A model generated the notes under the pieces. It searched no databases, was not told where the DNA came from, and saw only the letters and a program-made list of their open reading frames with translations. 64,000 nucleotides of DNA from Bacillus sp. NEB1478 (GTDB lineage: Bacteria; Bacillota; Bacilli; Bacillales; Fictibacillaceae), in assembly GCF_031582965.1 (NCBI RefSeq), contig NZ_CP134049.1:992001-1056000 (forward strand), written 5' to 3'. The translations under genes were made by a program, and so were the position numbers. Shown piece after piece: positions 41,025-49,857 of this stretch; position 1 is the first letter of the stretch, and the number at the start of each line of letters is the position of its first letter.

Positions 41025-41939
41025 TTATGTTCTTTTTAAAGAAGAATCGAGTTGGAATGTCTTCTTTCGTTCTTGAATGAGCAATACAGCCCCTAATACG
41101 AAAATAATTCCGAGCATTTGAATAATCGAAATAGCTTCCCTATAGAGAAACAGCCCCATTATAGTAGCCACTACAGGTTCGACTGTCGACATGATAGATG
41201 CTTTACTTGCTTCGACTTGTTTTAAGCCATTTGTATAAAACCAGTAAGCAAGAACTGTTGGAAGCAATCCTAATCCAGCAGTATATCCCAGTACTTTTAT
41301 GTTCGTAAGTTCAATATTCGAAGCAGAAATATGACTGAGTGGAAATAAAACAATAAGAGCAAACAAAAAGGTATAAAAGCTAATCGTAAGTGTTTCGTAT
41401 TTCTTTCCTGCAAGTTTTCCAAAGATACTATATAGAGAATAGCCAAATCCAGCTCCTAATCCCGTAAACAGACCTGCCCAAGATAACTCAGCAAATTGAC
41501 CAGATAACAGACCAGAAACGAACGTGCATCCTAAAAATGTAAGGAATAAGGCAATAAGTTTTTGGAAGGTAAGTGTTTCTTTAAATACGAAAATGGAAAT
41601 CAATAAAACAAATGCAGGTGCTGTGTACAAAAGAATGGCAGCAATAGCTAATGAAGCATTCTGGATCGTCGTAAAATAACACCAGTTAAAAAAAGTGATG
41701 CTTAAAATTCCTGTACCAATAAAGTACCAGCAATCTTTCCATTGAATTTTTAATAATTGGGGGCGGTACATTAAAATCCAAATGAAGAAAAAAAACAAGG
41801 CACTAATCGCTCTTAAAAAGACGATTTGTAACGGAGTGAATCCTATAAGTGCAAGTTCTTTTACAAAATAACCGATAATTCCCCAAAGAGAAGCACCGAT
41901 TACAATATGGATATAAGCCATCTTTGTTTCATAAGGCAT
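41025..41939 (-). CDS. EamA-family (DMT) transporter
   Basis: A 304-residue membrane protein with ten predicted helices in two EamA halves (residues ~7-140 and ~155-290). The proline- and glycine-rich pattern LLYTAPAFVLLISIFVFKETLT near 105-125 and SIMSTVEPVVATIMGLFLYRE near 248-268 are the typical repeat ends. Drug/metabolite exporters of this class often move amino acids or related compounds; the substrate is unknown. Confidence 0.88.
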   Translation of the reverse strand: MPYETKMAYIHIVIGASLWGIIGYFVKELALIGFTPLQIVFLRAISALFFFFIWILMYRPQLLKIQWKDCWYFIGTGILSITFFNWCYFTTIQNASLAIAAILLYTAPAFVLLISIFVFKETLTFQKLIALFLTFLGCTFVSGLLSGQFAELSWAGLFTGLGAGFGYSLYSIFGKLAGKKYETLTISFYTFLFALIVLFPLSHISASNIELTNIKVLGYTAGLGLLPTVLAYWFYTNGLKQVEASKASIMSTVEPVVATIMGLFLYREAISIIQMLGIIFVLGAVLLIQERKKTFQLDSSLKRT

Positions 41940-42042
41940 ATGTTGTCATCCTTTATTTTCGTGATCACGTAATGCAGGTATATACATGAACTGTAACAAA
42001 AAACACCTCTACTGTATATGACAATAGAGATGTACATGCATT

Positions 42043-42936
42043 TCATATATTTTTTTTGCTGTTTCCTTGTCCATCTTCAAAAACTTCTTCCTCTTCCTTT
42101 ATGATATCATCATCAATGTCTTCTTTAAATGCAAATGATAATAAGAGAGAAACAAGAATTCCTCCTCCAATTAAATTACCGATTGTTGCTGGGATAAGAT
42201 TAAGTAATATAAATTCCCACCAGCTGTATTGAAAGCCCTCTAAGACAGTTATGCTAAAGTACCCCATATTCGCTACGGCATGCTGGAAATTACCAGCTTC
42301 AAAGATGATAACTGGCATTAAGATCCCGAAGATTTTACCCATAACATCTCTAGCGGCCGTTGCCAATACGGCTGCGATCCCAATCAGCCAGTTTGCAAGG
42401 ATTCCTGAGAATAAAACTTGAAACCAGCCCCATACACCCCTGTCAGTAAATTCCATCTTTTTTTCCATGAATTTTAAGAGACCGTCGTAAAACTCTTTAT
42501 CAAGAGATCCGGACATATTTAGTAAAAAACCTACAAACAAAGCTCCTAAAAAGTTACCTGCATAACAAATGCCCCAAAAGTGCAAAACTTTTTTGCTGAT
42601 CCAATATTTACTCTGTAATATGTAGCTCGGAAGCAGGATATTGATCTCTGTAAAAAGGATTGATCCGGATAAGAAGATCATCGCATATCCAATAGCGAAA
42701 CCTATACCGGAGAGAAGGTTGTATACACCTGATGAATGTACATTCATTGATAACAGGACGGATCCTAATGCGCCAAAAGCAATAAAGGAACCTGCCATAA
42801 ACGAAAGAATAAATTGGGCAAGGGTTGTAATTTGAAGAGAAGCTTTACCTTCTTCTATGAAGTATTCAACAATCTGTGCCGGGAAAAAGTACTGACGATC
42901 TGGAATATCCATTGTTTGGTTTTCGTTTTTTTTCAT
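42043..42936 (-). CDS. Formate/nitrite transporter family protein
   Basis: A 297-residue FNT channel with six predicted helices. Conserved features include the fold's first discontinuous helix (FMAGSFIAFGA) and GNFQHAVANMGYF near 215-227 containing the pore His-region. FNT proteins form pentamers conducting formate, nitrite or similar anions. The ATG at 42936 has GAGGG 7 bases upstream. The C-terminal ~25 residues are strongly acidic (EDIDDDIIKEEEEVFEDG), an unusual tail. No formate or nitrite enzyme lies beside it. Confidence 0.88.
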   Translation of the reverse strand: MKKNENQTMDIPDRQYFFPAQIVEYFIEEGKASLQITTLAQFILSFMAGSFIAFGALGSVLLSMNVHSSGVYNLLSGIGFAIGYAMIFLSGSILFTEINILLPSYILQSKYWISKKVLHFWGICYAGNFLGALFVGFLLNMSGSLDKEFYDGLLKFMEKKMEFTDRGVWGWFQVLFSGILANWLIGIAAVLATAARDVMGKIFGILMPVIIFEAGNFQHAVANMGYFSITVLEGFQYSWWEFILLNLIPATIGNLIGGGILVSLLLSFAFKEDIDDDIIKEEEEVFEDGQGNSKKNI

Positions 42937-43084
42937 CTGAAATCCCTCATGTTTTGTCTTGCGTACTTTATTACTCTTCCCATAATAATGGCCACACAAA
43001 ACCATAACGAATGAAGTATTGTAATTGTAATCAAATATGAATACTTAAAATGTGTTAAAATGAAGTATGAAGGGAAGTGGCCAC

Positions 43085-43261
43085 TTGAAAACAGGCAACT
43101 TATTTAGCGAAGGTGATAGCGTAACCGTTTTAAAAACAGGTGAGTCTTTGACGATCTCGAAATTTCAATTTGTAAAACATATGAAGAAATATTGTTATAA
43201 AGTGCAAGAACAGCCAAATACGTTTTATTTTGAAGAAGAATTTGAAGGAAGTAAAAAATAA
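43085..43261 (+). CDS. Small hypothetical protein
   Basis: A 58-residue protein with a beta-rich pattern (GDSVTVLKTGESLTISKFQF). The TTG start at 43085 has GAAGGGAAGTGG in front; the ATG 6 codons earlier has none. No family recognised. A strong terminator follows, supporting a real transcript. Confidence 0.6.
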   Translation: MKTGNLFSEGDSVTVLKTGESLTISKFQFVKHMKKYCYKVQEQPNTFYFEEEFEGSKK

Positions 43262-43279
43262 ATGGCAGTCAAAAAGTAA

Positions 43280-43315
43280 AAAGAGCATTCCGAGATTAAA
43301 TTTGGAATGCTCTTT
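43280..43315. terminator. Terminator between convergent genes
   Basis: AAAGAGCATTCC and GGAATGCTCTTT with a 12-base loop, ending the small gene and facing the DUF4383 gene. Confidence 0.85.
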
Positions 43316-43330
43316 CATGCTGATAAAAGA

Positions 43331-43690
43331 CTATCGCGATATTGTATTTGTTGCTTCTTTTGAAGAGGTTGACGCGAACCCAACATAAAGAGTTGCAAAG
43401 GCGATAATAAAATGCAAGATATTAGTAGCAGCCATAAACATAATACCGGCAAAATCGTGCATGAATAATCCTAGTATGGCAACCAGTAAATAAACTGATC
43501 CAAAAACCTTTGCAAATAGAATACTTTTTGCTTCACTAGAACTCATAATTAATGCAATAATACCTGAAGCTAAATGGACGATGTTATGAGAAGTTGTGAG
43601 ATGAAAAATGCCTTCCATTGGAAGAAAGAAACCGACAACACCTAAAATAATAAATACGATTCCTAAAACTTTTACAAATTTACTTGCCAT
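43331..43690 (-). CDS. DUF4383-type membrane protein
   Basis: A 119-residue protein with four predicted helices (about 5-25, 35-52, 60-80 and 85-108). The LTTSHNIVHLASGIIAL segment (about 32-48) with its conserved NIxHxxxG is characteristic of DUF4383. Function unknown. A good AAGGAGGGTTTTGG-type site precedes the ATG at 43690. Confidence 0.75.
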   Translation of the reverse strand: MASKFVKVLGIVFIILGVVGFFLPMEGIFHLTTSHNIVHLASGIIALIMSSSEAKSILFAKVFGSVYLLVAILGLFMHDFAGIMFMAATNILHFIIAFATLYVGFASTSSKEATNTISR

Positions 43691-43974
43691 CCAAAACCCT
43701 CCTTAAATTTTTATAATTACAAACATGCAATTACAAACATTTTATTCCACTTTTTCCATAATATTAAACATTTTGTATAGTTTTTGTATGACAAAAATAA
43801 AGTTTATTTTTAACTGTTATCGTAGAATTATACTTTCTTGGACTATAAGTTAATTGAACGATTCATTTGTGTGAGGATTACCAAAAACCTATGAGGTTTG
43901 ACTCAAATTAGGTAAACAAAATGAAATAATAATAGCTACTAAACTCATGCGCTTCTCTTTTCTTTCCTATATAT

Positions 43975-44005
43975 AATTTTAATATATTCAAATAATATTA
44001 AAATT
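43975..44005 (+). promoter_or_regulatory. AT-only palindrome just before the carboxypeptidase RBS
   Basis: AATTTTAATAT and ATATTAAAATT pair around a 9-base loop, immediately upstream of GGAAGGAG. It could be a leader hairpin or operator. The 43691-43974 gap also has the direct repeat GCAATTACAAACAT (about 43713-43740) and no gene. Confidence 0.4.
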
Positions 44006-44022
44006 TGGAAGGAGAAAATGTG

Positions 44023-45213
44023 GTGAAAAAAGGACTAGTAATTTTCACAACGATAGTTATGCTCGCAATTACAAGTCTGGGGAGTAAGGCGGAAGCAACA
44101 AGTTATGTAAATCCAAATCAAACCTATACATATGAAACATTAACAAACAACATAAAAACACTCGCACAAAAATATCCGGGATTGGTTCAATACCGTTCAT
44201 TGGGGAAGACTGCTTACGGACGTGATATTTGGGCAGTTAAACTAGGAAGAGGTGATGCAACTGTTTTATATAACGGTTCACATCATGCTAGAGAGTGGAT
44301 CACAACAAATATCTTAATGGAAATGATTGATCAGTACAGTGAAAAATACTCTTTAAACGGTACGATGGATGGTTATAATGTTGCACAAGTATTGAATAAT
44401 ACGTCAATTTGGTTTGTACCCATGACGAACCCTGATGGAGTAACTCTTCAACAAAAAGGACTTTCAGCTTTTCCAGCCACTTCACAAGCAAATTTAATAA
44501 AAATGAACGCCGGCAGCAAAGATTTTAAAAGGTGGAAATCCAATGCTCAAGGTATCGATCTAAATAGACAATACCCAGCACGCTGGAAAGAAATTTCTAA
44601 TAATGCAACTGCACCATCCTATAAGGATTACAAAGGAAAAGCGCCACTAGAAACGACAGAAGCAAAAGTACTAACAACACTTACTTCTCTAGTAAGTCCA
44701 GAACTTACAACTTCGTATCATACAGCAGGAAGAATTCTTTATTATCATTTTAATTATGGAAGCGGTACTTATGGAGGGGATAAGGCGTTAGGAAGTACAC
44801 TTGCGAATATGACAGGTTACAGATTAATTCCGCCTGACACAAATTTATCAAACGGCGGCGGTTATAAAGACTGGTTCATTCAAACCTATAAACGTCCTGG
44901 GTTCACTTTTGAATTAGCTCCTTATTCTGGTGAAACGAATGTACCGATTTCTGTTTTTAATGATGAGTGGGCACGAAATAAAAAAGCTGGTCTATACATG
45001 GCACTAGAAGGAGATAAGCGCTGGGAGAAACGAATCACTCACACGACTAAAACGATTAAGTTAACAGCAAAAGTTCCATTATATGATCGACCGGATACAA
45101 GGCATAAAATGGCAGCGGCAAGTCTTTATCCAGGAACATATACCATTAATGCAGTTTATGGAAACTTTTATCGCATCCAAACAATACTAGGACCGAAATG
45201 GATCGTACAATAA
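44023..45213 (+). CDS. Secreted M14 zinc carboxypeptidase with SH3-like tail
   Basis: A ~396-residue secreted metallopeptidase. Residues 1-25 are a signal peptide (KKGLVIFTTIVMLAITSLGSKAEA). The M14 catalytic domain follows, with zinc ligands in GSHHAREW (His and Glu, about residues 88-92), the third ligand His in TTSYHTAG (about 233) and catalytic Glu in FTFELAPYSG (about 301). The last ~50 residues (LTAKVPLYDRPDTRHKMAAASLYPGTY...PKWIV) look like a bacterial SH3-type wall-binding domain. It may trim peptides or peptidoglycan stem peptides outside the cell. GTG start after GGAAGGAG. Confidence 0.87.
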   Translation: MKKGLVIFTTIVMLAITSLGSKAEATSYVNPNQTYTYETLTNNIKTLAQKYPGLVQYRSLGKTAYGRDIWAVKLGRGDATVLYNGSHHAREWITTNILMEMIDQYSEKYSLNGTMDGYNVAQVLNNTSIWFVPMTNPDGVTLQQKGLSAFPATSQANLIKMNAGSKDFKRWKSNAQGIDLNRQYPARWKEISNNATAPSYKDYKGKAPLETTEAKVLTTLTSLVSPELTTSYHTAGRILYYHFNYGSGTYGGDKALGSTLANMTGYRLIPPDTNLSNGGGYKDWFIQTYKRPGFTFELAPYSGETNVPISVFNDEWARNKKAGLYMALEGDKRWEKRITHTTKTIKLTAKVPLYDRPDTRHKMAAASLYPGTYTINAVYGNFYRIQTILGPKWIVQ

Positions 45214-45237
45214 AATAACAAATGAAAAATTGAAATG

Positions 45238-45275
45238 ACTCAGAAGGCAGCCAAACCTTTTGGGTCCTTTTTTTA
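45238..45275 (+). terminator. Probable terminator after the carboxypeptidase
   Basis: An imperfect stem (ACTC...GGGT with inner AAGG/CCTT) followed by seven T residues. Confidence 0.5.
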
Positions 45276-45344
45276 TTGGCACTCAAGAATAATCACAATA
45301 AAGTTAGAGAAACTAGGATAGAAATTCTTAAAGGAGGAAATGTT

Positions 45345-45644
45345 ATGCAGATGCAAAATCAGAGTCAAAATCAAAATCAGATTCAAAATCAGCAGCTAAT
45401 TTATCAAAATCCCCCTAAAGTGATCACTGGAAAAGATCTAAATTATATTAAGGATATGCTTTCTTGGAACTTGCTTGGAGCCAAAAAGGCACATTCTATG
45501 GCTTCTCAATGTCAGGATTTCGAAATTAAATCAACACTTGAAAAGGCTTGTAAAATGCATGAAAGCCATTATAACCGCATTCTAGGACATATTTCGGCTC
45601 AGCAAGCAGCGATGAATCAGCCTCAAAACAGTACCCGAAATTAG
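45345..45644 (+). CDS. CotF-like spore coat-type protein
   Basis: A 99-residue protein: a Gln/Asn-rich start (MQMQNQSQNQNQIQNQQ) then a ferritin-like helical hairpin, KDLNYIKDMLSWNLLGAKKAHSMASQC, with conserved hydrophobic spacing of the CotF family. Spore coat localisation is the family expectation. The ATG at 45345 has AAAGGAGG upstream. It is followed 16 bases later by a second CotF-like gene. Confidence 0.75.
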   Translation: MQMQNQSQNQNQIQNQQLIYQNPPKVITGKDLNYIKDMLSWNLLGAKKAHSMASQCQDFEIKSTLEKACKMHESHYNRILGHISAQQAAMNQPQNSTRN

Positions 45645-45660
45645 AAAGGAGAAAGATAAA

Positions 45661-45996
45661 ATGAATCAAACGAACAAAATGCAAAACCCGGAATCAACGG
45701 TTCCAAAAACACCGCAAATGAATGATCGTGATTATATAAATGACCTTCTTTCTTATGAAAAATACATGACTGATTCTTATTCGACAGCTTTAAATGAGGC
45801 AAGTCATGAAGCTCTTTATCGAGACCTTTTATCTGTTTTTAATGAAACTCAAAATATGCAGCGTGAATTATATGAAATGATGTTTAAAAAAGGGTGGTAC
45901 GCTCTTGAAGCAGAAGATCCTCAGAAGATTCAGCAGACGTATCAGCAGTTTTCAAACTATATGACTCAAATGCCTCAGCACGGTCCAACACAATAA
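45661..45996 (+). CDS. CotF-family spore coat protein
   Basis: A 111-residue protein of the CotF family: DRDYINDLLSYEKYMTDSYSTALNEASHEALYRDLLSVFNETQNMQRELYEMMFKKGWYALE contains the two-helix ferritin-like unit and the FKKGWY motif typical of coat protein F. It forms a pair with the previous gene and is probably expressed in the mother cell. AGAAAGGAGAAAG precedes the ATG. Confidence 0.87.
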   Translation: MNQTNKMQNPESTVPKTPQMNDRDYINDLLSYEKYMTDSYSTALNEASHEALYRDLLSVFNETQNMQRELYEMMFKKGWYALEAEDPQKIQQTYQQFSNYMTQMPQHGPTQ

Positions 45997-46203
45997 GTAG
46001 AATTCTAGCCTTGTTCATGATCTGTGAATAAGGCTTATTGTTTGATTAGTTAGTTAAGGCACTATTACTAATCGTGATGATATGGTCCCGATCCCTCGAT
46101 ATCTTACAATACTACTTTATGTATAGACCAAGTAGTAAGATATATGTGTTTTTTCAGATGGACTAGCTTTCTATATGTTATTTGAATATTATGATAATTA
46201 GCG

Positions 46204-46225
46204 AATGAATGAGCAGCCATTCATT
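46204..46225. promoter_or_regulatory. Palindromic operator before the YhgE-like gene
   Basis: AATGAATG-agcagc-CATTCATT, a TetR-type palindrome, lies between an AT-rich promoter-like stretch (TATTATGATAATT) and the ribosome binding site. In B. subtilis yhgE is next to the TetR-type gene yhgD; no tetR gene is near here. A further bulged inverted repeat (ATATCTTA / TAAGATAT, 46099-46145) lies upstream. Confidence 0.5.
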
Positions 46226-46258
46226 TTTAAAAGTCTTACACATTTGGAGGGAATCTGA

Positions 46259-48436
46259 ATGACCATTTTTAATTTACTTTCCGCGGAATTCGCAAAATTG
46301 GCAGCCAATAAGGCCATACTATTCTCCGTGATCGCAGCATTGCTTGTGCCTGTTGTGTATGGGGGGATCCTTTTATCTGCAACATGGGGACCGTATGATA
46401 ATCTATCAAACTTACCTGTTGCGGTTGTGAACAACGATAAAGGAGCGGTATCTGGAGATCAAGCTATTAACGTAGGAGATGATTTAGTAACAAACTTGAA
46501 GTCCGGAAAGGATCTGGGATGGAAATTTGTAAACTCAACAGAAGCTATGAAAGGACTTCAAAAGAACGACTATTATATGGCCATTATTATACCTGAAGAT
46601 TTTTCTCATCGTGTAACGACCGTTTTGGATCCAAATCCAAAAAAACTTGAGTTAGAATATATTCAAAATGAAGGGCTTAATTTTTTAGCATCAAAAGTAA
46701 CTGAAACCGCTACTCAAAGAATTCGTGAAAAATTGGGAGATACAATTACTGAACAGTATGTTGCCAAAGTGTTCTCTAGTCTTGGAGATGTTTCGACCGG
46801 ATTTGGCAAGGCTGCAGATGGTTCTTCTCAGCTTGCAGATGGAACGACGAAACTGCATAAAGGAACAAGCGACCTTGTAAGCTCTGTTTCTTCTAAGCAA
46901 TCAGATATCACAAAGTTAGCTAACGGGACAAAAGAATTGAAAAGCGGTACAGGGCTGCTGTTAAATAATCTGAACGCAAAATCAGGTGATATACAAAAAT
47001 TATCAGATGGATCGGGACAGCTTCATGATGGAACAGTAACTCTTCATGATGGTACGTTGAGCCTAAAGGATGGAACGTCTCAAATTTTAGCTGGTCTGCA
47101 GAAAGCGCAAGCAGGCAGTCAAACTCTTAGTGACGGTGTATCACAAAAACTAGTTCCAGGTAGCAGAAAGGTTGCAGATGGGACAGGCAGACTAAAAGTA
47201 GGTTCTGCAAAACTCGCAACCGGGGCACAAAAACTAGTAGCTGGACTAAAAGAATATAAGAAGGCCAATCCGACAGTTAATGTTGGACCCTATTATCAGC
47301 AGATTATCGATGGAGCGGAAGAAATATCCGCTGGGTTAACGAGCTTATCTACAAAGTCAGTAGCACTAAATGACGGAGCAGTTGCTGTAGCAGATGGGAT
47401 CTCTACGAAAATTGCGCCAGGTACTGTTGCACTTAACGACGGGCTGAACAAACTGGTTGCTGGCCAGACAAAAGTTGATGCAGGAGCTGGTAAGCTTGAA
47501 GCAGGTGCCGGTAAGCTTGAAGCTGGGGCTGGTAAAATTGCAGATGGAAACGCAAAAGTGAACAAGGGTTGGGGGAATCTAACCGCTGGTGTAACAAAAT
47601 TAGATGCTGGTGCAGGAAAAATATCTGATGGAAATCAAAAAGTAGATGAAGGATGGAAAAGACTTTCAGCAGGTGCAACTAAGCTGAATGACGGAGCCGG
47701 AAAAATTAATGATGGAAGCGAAAAGCTATCATCCGGTTTAAAAACAGGAGCAGAAAAAACGGGGGGACTTAATAATACAAACGAAAACATTAAAATGTTT
47801 GCAGCTCCAGTAAAACTAAAAAGTGAGTCTGTAAACGAATATCATCATTATCGTGATTCGACGGCTCCATACGTTCTTACTCTTGGTCTCTTTGCAGGGA
47901 TCTTGATCATGTCTCTGTTCATTGATTTTAAGAGACCATCATTTATATCAAGTTTTAATTGGTTTGCCGTGAAATTTATGAACTTGGCAGCACTTGCTAT
48001 TGCACAAGCTATCTTGCTTTTAGCTGTTGTTCTTCTAATTCTCAAGGTTGATGTCAGTAATCCATTTGGATTAATTATATTTGCGATCGTTGTAAGCGTT
48101 GTCTTTTCGGCGATTGTTCTTTTCCTAGCAGCACTTGGAGGAAACATCGGACGATTTGTCGCCTTAGGATTTGTAATCTTGCAGCTGTCTATTACAGGAG
48201 CGAACCTGCCAATTGAAATGCTGCCTGAAAATTTAAGAAACCTAAGCGAATACCTTCCATTTACCTATTCGATCGCTGGTTTTAAAGCTGTTATCTCACT
48301 CAATGATATAGGTGCAGCATTCTCGAACATGTTCATTCTTTTATCTTATCTTGTCATCTTTGCTTTATTATCATTTGCCGTTTTCAACTTTAAAAAGAAA
48401 AACGTACAAAAAGCAGACAGGGAAGCCATGGCTTAA
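46259..48436 (+). CDS. YhgE/Pip-family membrane protein
   Basis: A 725-residue protein: one N-terminal helix (about 20-42), a large extracellular domain (about 45-530) and five C-terminal helices (about 540-715) of ABC-2/Pip type. The extracellular part holds a long run of heptad-like repeats (KLxDGxxxLxxGxxKL), including two near-identical GAGKLEA units around 47480-47540. YhgE/Pip proteins include the phage-infection protein; some are linked to secretion. GGAGGGA precedes the ATG. Confidence 0.9.
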   Translation: MTIFNLLSAEFAKLAANKAILFSVIAALLVPVVYGGILLSATWGPYDNLSNLPVAVVNNDKGAVSGDQAINVGDDLVTNLKSGKDLGWKFVNSTEAMKGLQKNDYYMAIIIPEDFSHRVTTVLDPNPKKLELEYIQNEGLNFLASKVTETATQRIREKLGDTITEQYVAKVFSSLGDVSTGFGKAADGSSQLADGTTKLHKGTSDLVSSVSSKQSDITKLANGTKELKSGTGLLLNNLNAKSGDIQKLSDGSGQLHDGTVTLHDGTLSLKDGTSQILAGLQKAQAGSQTLSDGVSQKLVPGSRKVADGTGRLKVGSAKLATGAQKLVAGLKEYKKANPTVNVGPYYQQIIDGAEEISAGLTSLSTKSVALNDGAVAVADGISTKIAPGTVALNDGLNKLVAGQTKVDAGAGKLEAGAGKLEAGAGKIADGNAKVNKGWGNLTAGVTKLDAGAGKISDGNQKVDEGWKRLSAGATKLNDGAGKINDGSEKLSSGLKTGAEKTGGLNNTNENIKMFAAPVKLKSESVNEYHHYRDSTAPYVLTLGLFAGILIMSLFIDFKRPSFISSFNWFAVKFMNLAALAIAQAILLLAVVLLILKVDVSNPFGLIIFAIVVSVVFSAIVLFLAALGGNIGRFVALGFVILQLSITGANLPIEMLPENLRNLSEYLPFTYSIAGFKAVISLNDIGAAFSNMFILLSYLVIFALLSFAVFNFKKKNVQKADREAMA

Positions 48437-48451
48437 ATTACTAGGAAGAGA

Positions 48452-48475
48452 GGGGTCTGTCCCGGGACAGACCCC
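48452..48475 (+). terminator. Terminator after the YhgE-like gene
   Basis: GGGGTCTGTCCC and its perfect complement abut without a loop, giving a cruciform-like palindrome, then CTTCTTT. The GGGACAGACCCC motif also appears at the end of mstX. Confidence 0.75.
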
Positions 48476-48511
48476 TTCTTTATACAGAACAATAAAATAA
48501 ACAATAAAAAG

Positions 48512-48541
48512 ACTCAAAAGACGATAAATCATCCTTTGAGT
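48512..48541 (-). terminator. Terminator of the MFS gene
   Basis: ACTCAAA and TTTGAGT with an inner GAT/ATC pairing, beyond the minus-strand stop at 48562. Confidence 0.6.
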
Positions 48542-48561
48542 TATGCCATTTTTAATATCAA

Positions 48562-49833
48562 TTATGCGCTTATCGTGTGCGATGAATCTACTTTTGGTTC
48601 AGGAACGAATACAAGTATAGTTATCCCGATGATAAATAGAATCACCAGGCTGAACACAGCACTTGCAGAGTTACCTGTAATTTGAGCAGTTATTGCAATT
48701 AATAAGGGTCCCATAATGGACGCGAATTTACCAAAAATGTTATAAAAACCGAAAAACTCGTTAGCATTTTTCTTTGGTACTAGCTTTGCAAAATAAGCGC
48801 GGCTTAATGCCTGAATACCACCTTGGGATGTAGCGACAAGCATAGCCAAAATCCAGAAATCTGTTGTTGTTTTTAAGAAATAAGCATAAATACAAACGAT
48901 AATATAGACACTGATTCCCACATAAAGCATTTTTTTGCCTGTGAATTTTTCGGCAAGCCTGCCGTATAAAATAGCAAATGGCGCTGCAACAACTTGTGTA
49001 GCGAAAAGAATAATCAGTAGATTCGTAGAGCTGATTCCTAAATCAGAACCGTAAGCTGTAGACATCGTAATGATCGTACCGACACCATCAATATAGAAGA
49101 AATAGGCCAGCAAGAATAAAAACAAAGCACGATATTTTTGAATTTCCTTTAACGTTGCACCAAGTCTCTTAAAGCTATTGTATACAAGCTTAGGTTCTCG
49201 TTCGATTCCATAGCGCTGATAAACATTCTTTAAAAGCGGAATACTGAACAATCCCCACCAAACAGCTGTAATCAAAAAGGCAATCTTACTCCCGACTGTC
49301 GTGGAAATTGGAAGAATCTCCTTTTGAGCTAAAACAATAATTGCGATACTTATAATGAAAGGTATCGTACTGCCGATATAACCTAATCCATATCCACGAG
49401 CTGATATTCTGTTCATCCGTTCTTCTGTTGTTACATCCGTTAGAAAAGCATCGTAAAAGACGTTCGAACCGCTGGATCCTATTGCCGTAAACGTATAAAA
49501 AATTAATAATAGCAGCCACTGATCACTAGGTATAAATGCTAGGACGGCAGTCGATACAATCCCTAATGAAAAAAAGAATGTGAAAAACCGTTTTTTTAAC
49601 CCTTTGTAGTCCGCAATTGTCCCTAAAATCGGGCTGAGCATCGCTAAAATAAATGTGGATATGGCGATGGTATAACCTAAATAAGCTGTCGAGTTTGATG
49701 CACTCACTCCGGCATCCGTAGCCGCCGCTTTATAAAACAAGGGGAACACGGCTGTAGTAATAATGATGGAATAAGCAGAATTTGCCCAATCATAATACAT
49801 CCAGCTATTTTCTTCTTTCGTAAACCGTTTCAT
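48562..49833 (-). CDS. MFS transporter, YxiO/Atg22-like (UMF1 family)
   Basis: A 423-residue transporter with twelve predicted helices. The opening EENSWMYYDWANSAYSIIITTAVFPLFYK is the distinctive signature of the Atg22/UMF1 class, to which B. subtilis YxiO belongs. Substrate unknown; yeast Atg22 exports amino acids from the vacuole. AGGAAAG precedes the ATG. It lies 24 bases after the phosphodiesterase gene on the same strand and may share its transcript. Confidence 0.88.
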   Translation of the reverse strand: MKRFTKEENSWMYYDWANSAYSIIITTAVFPLFYKAAATDAGVSASNSTAYLGYTIAISTFILAMLSPILGTIADYKGLKKRFFTFFFSLGIVSTAVLAFIPSDQWLLLLIFYTFTAIGSSGSNVFYDAFLTDVTTEERMNRISARGYGLGYIGSTIPFIISIAIIVLAQKEILPISTTVGSKIAFLITAVWWGLFSIPLLKNVYQRYGIEREPKLVYNSFKRLGATLKEIQKYRALFLFLLAYFFYIDGVGTIITMSTAYGSDLGISSTNLLIILFATQVVAAPFAILYGRLAEKFTGKKMLYVGISVYIIVCIYAYFLKTTTDFWILAMLVATSQGGIQALSRAYFAKLVPKKNANEFFGFYNIFGKFASIMGPLLIAITAQITGNSASAVFSLVILFIIGITILVFVPEPKVDSSHTISA

Positions 49834-49857
49834 TGGCTCTTTCCTTTCTGTAACGAT

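Noticed and set aside
47296..47678. Minus-strand frames inside the YhgE-like gene
   Set aside because: They arise from the repetitive GAGKL coding repeats and have Ser/Ala/Pro low complexity and no start signal.
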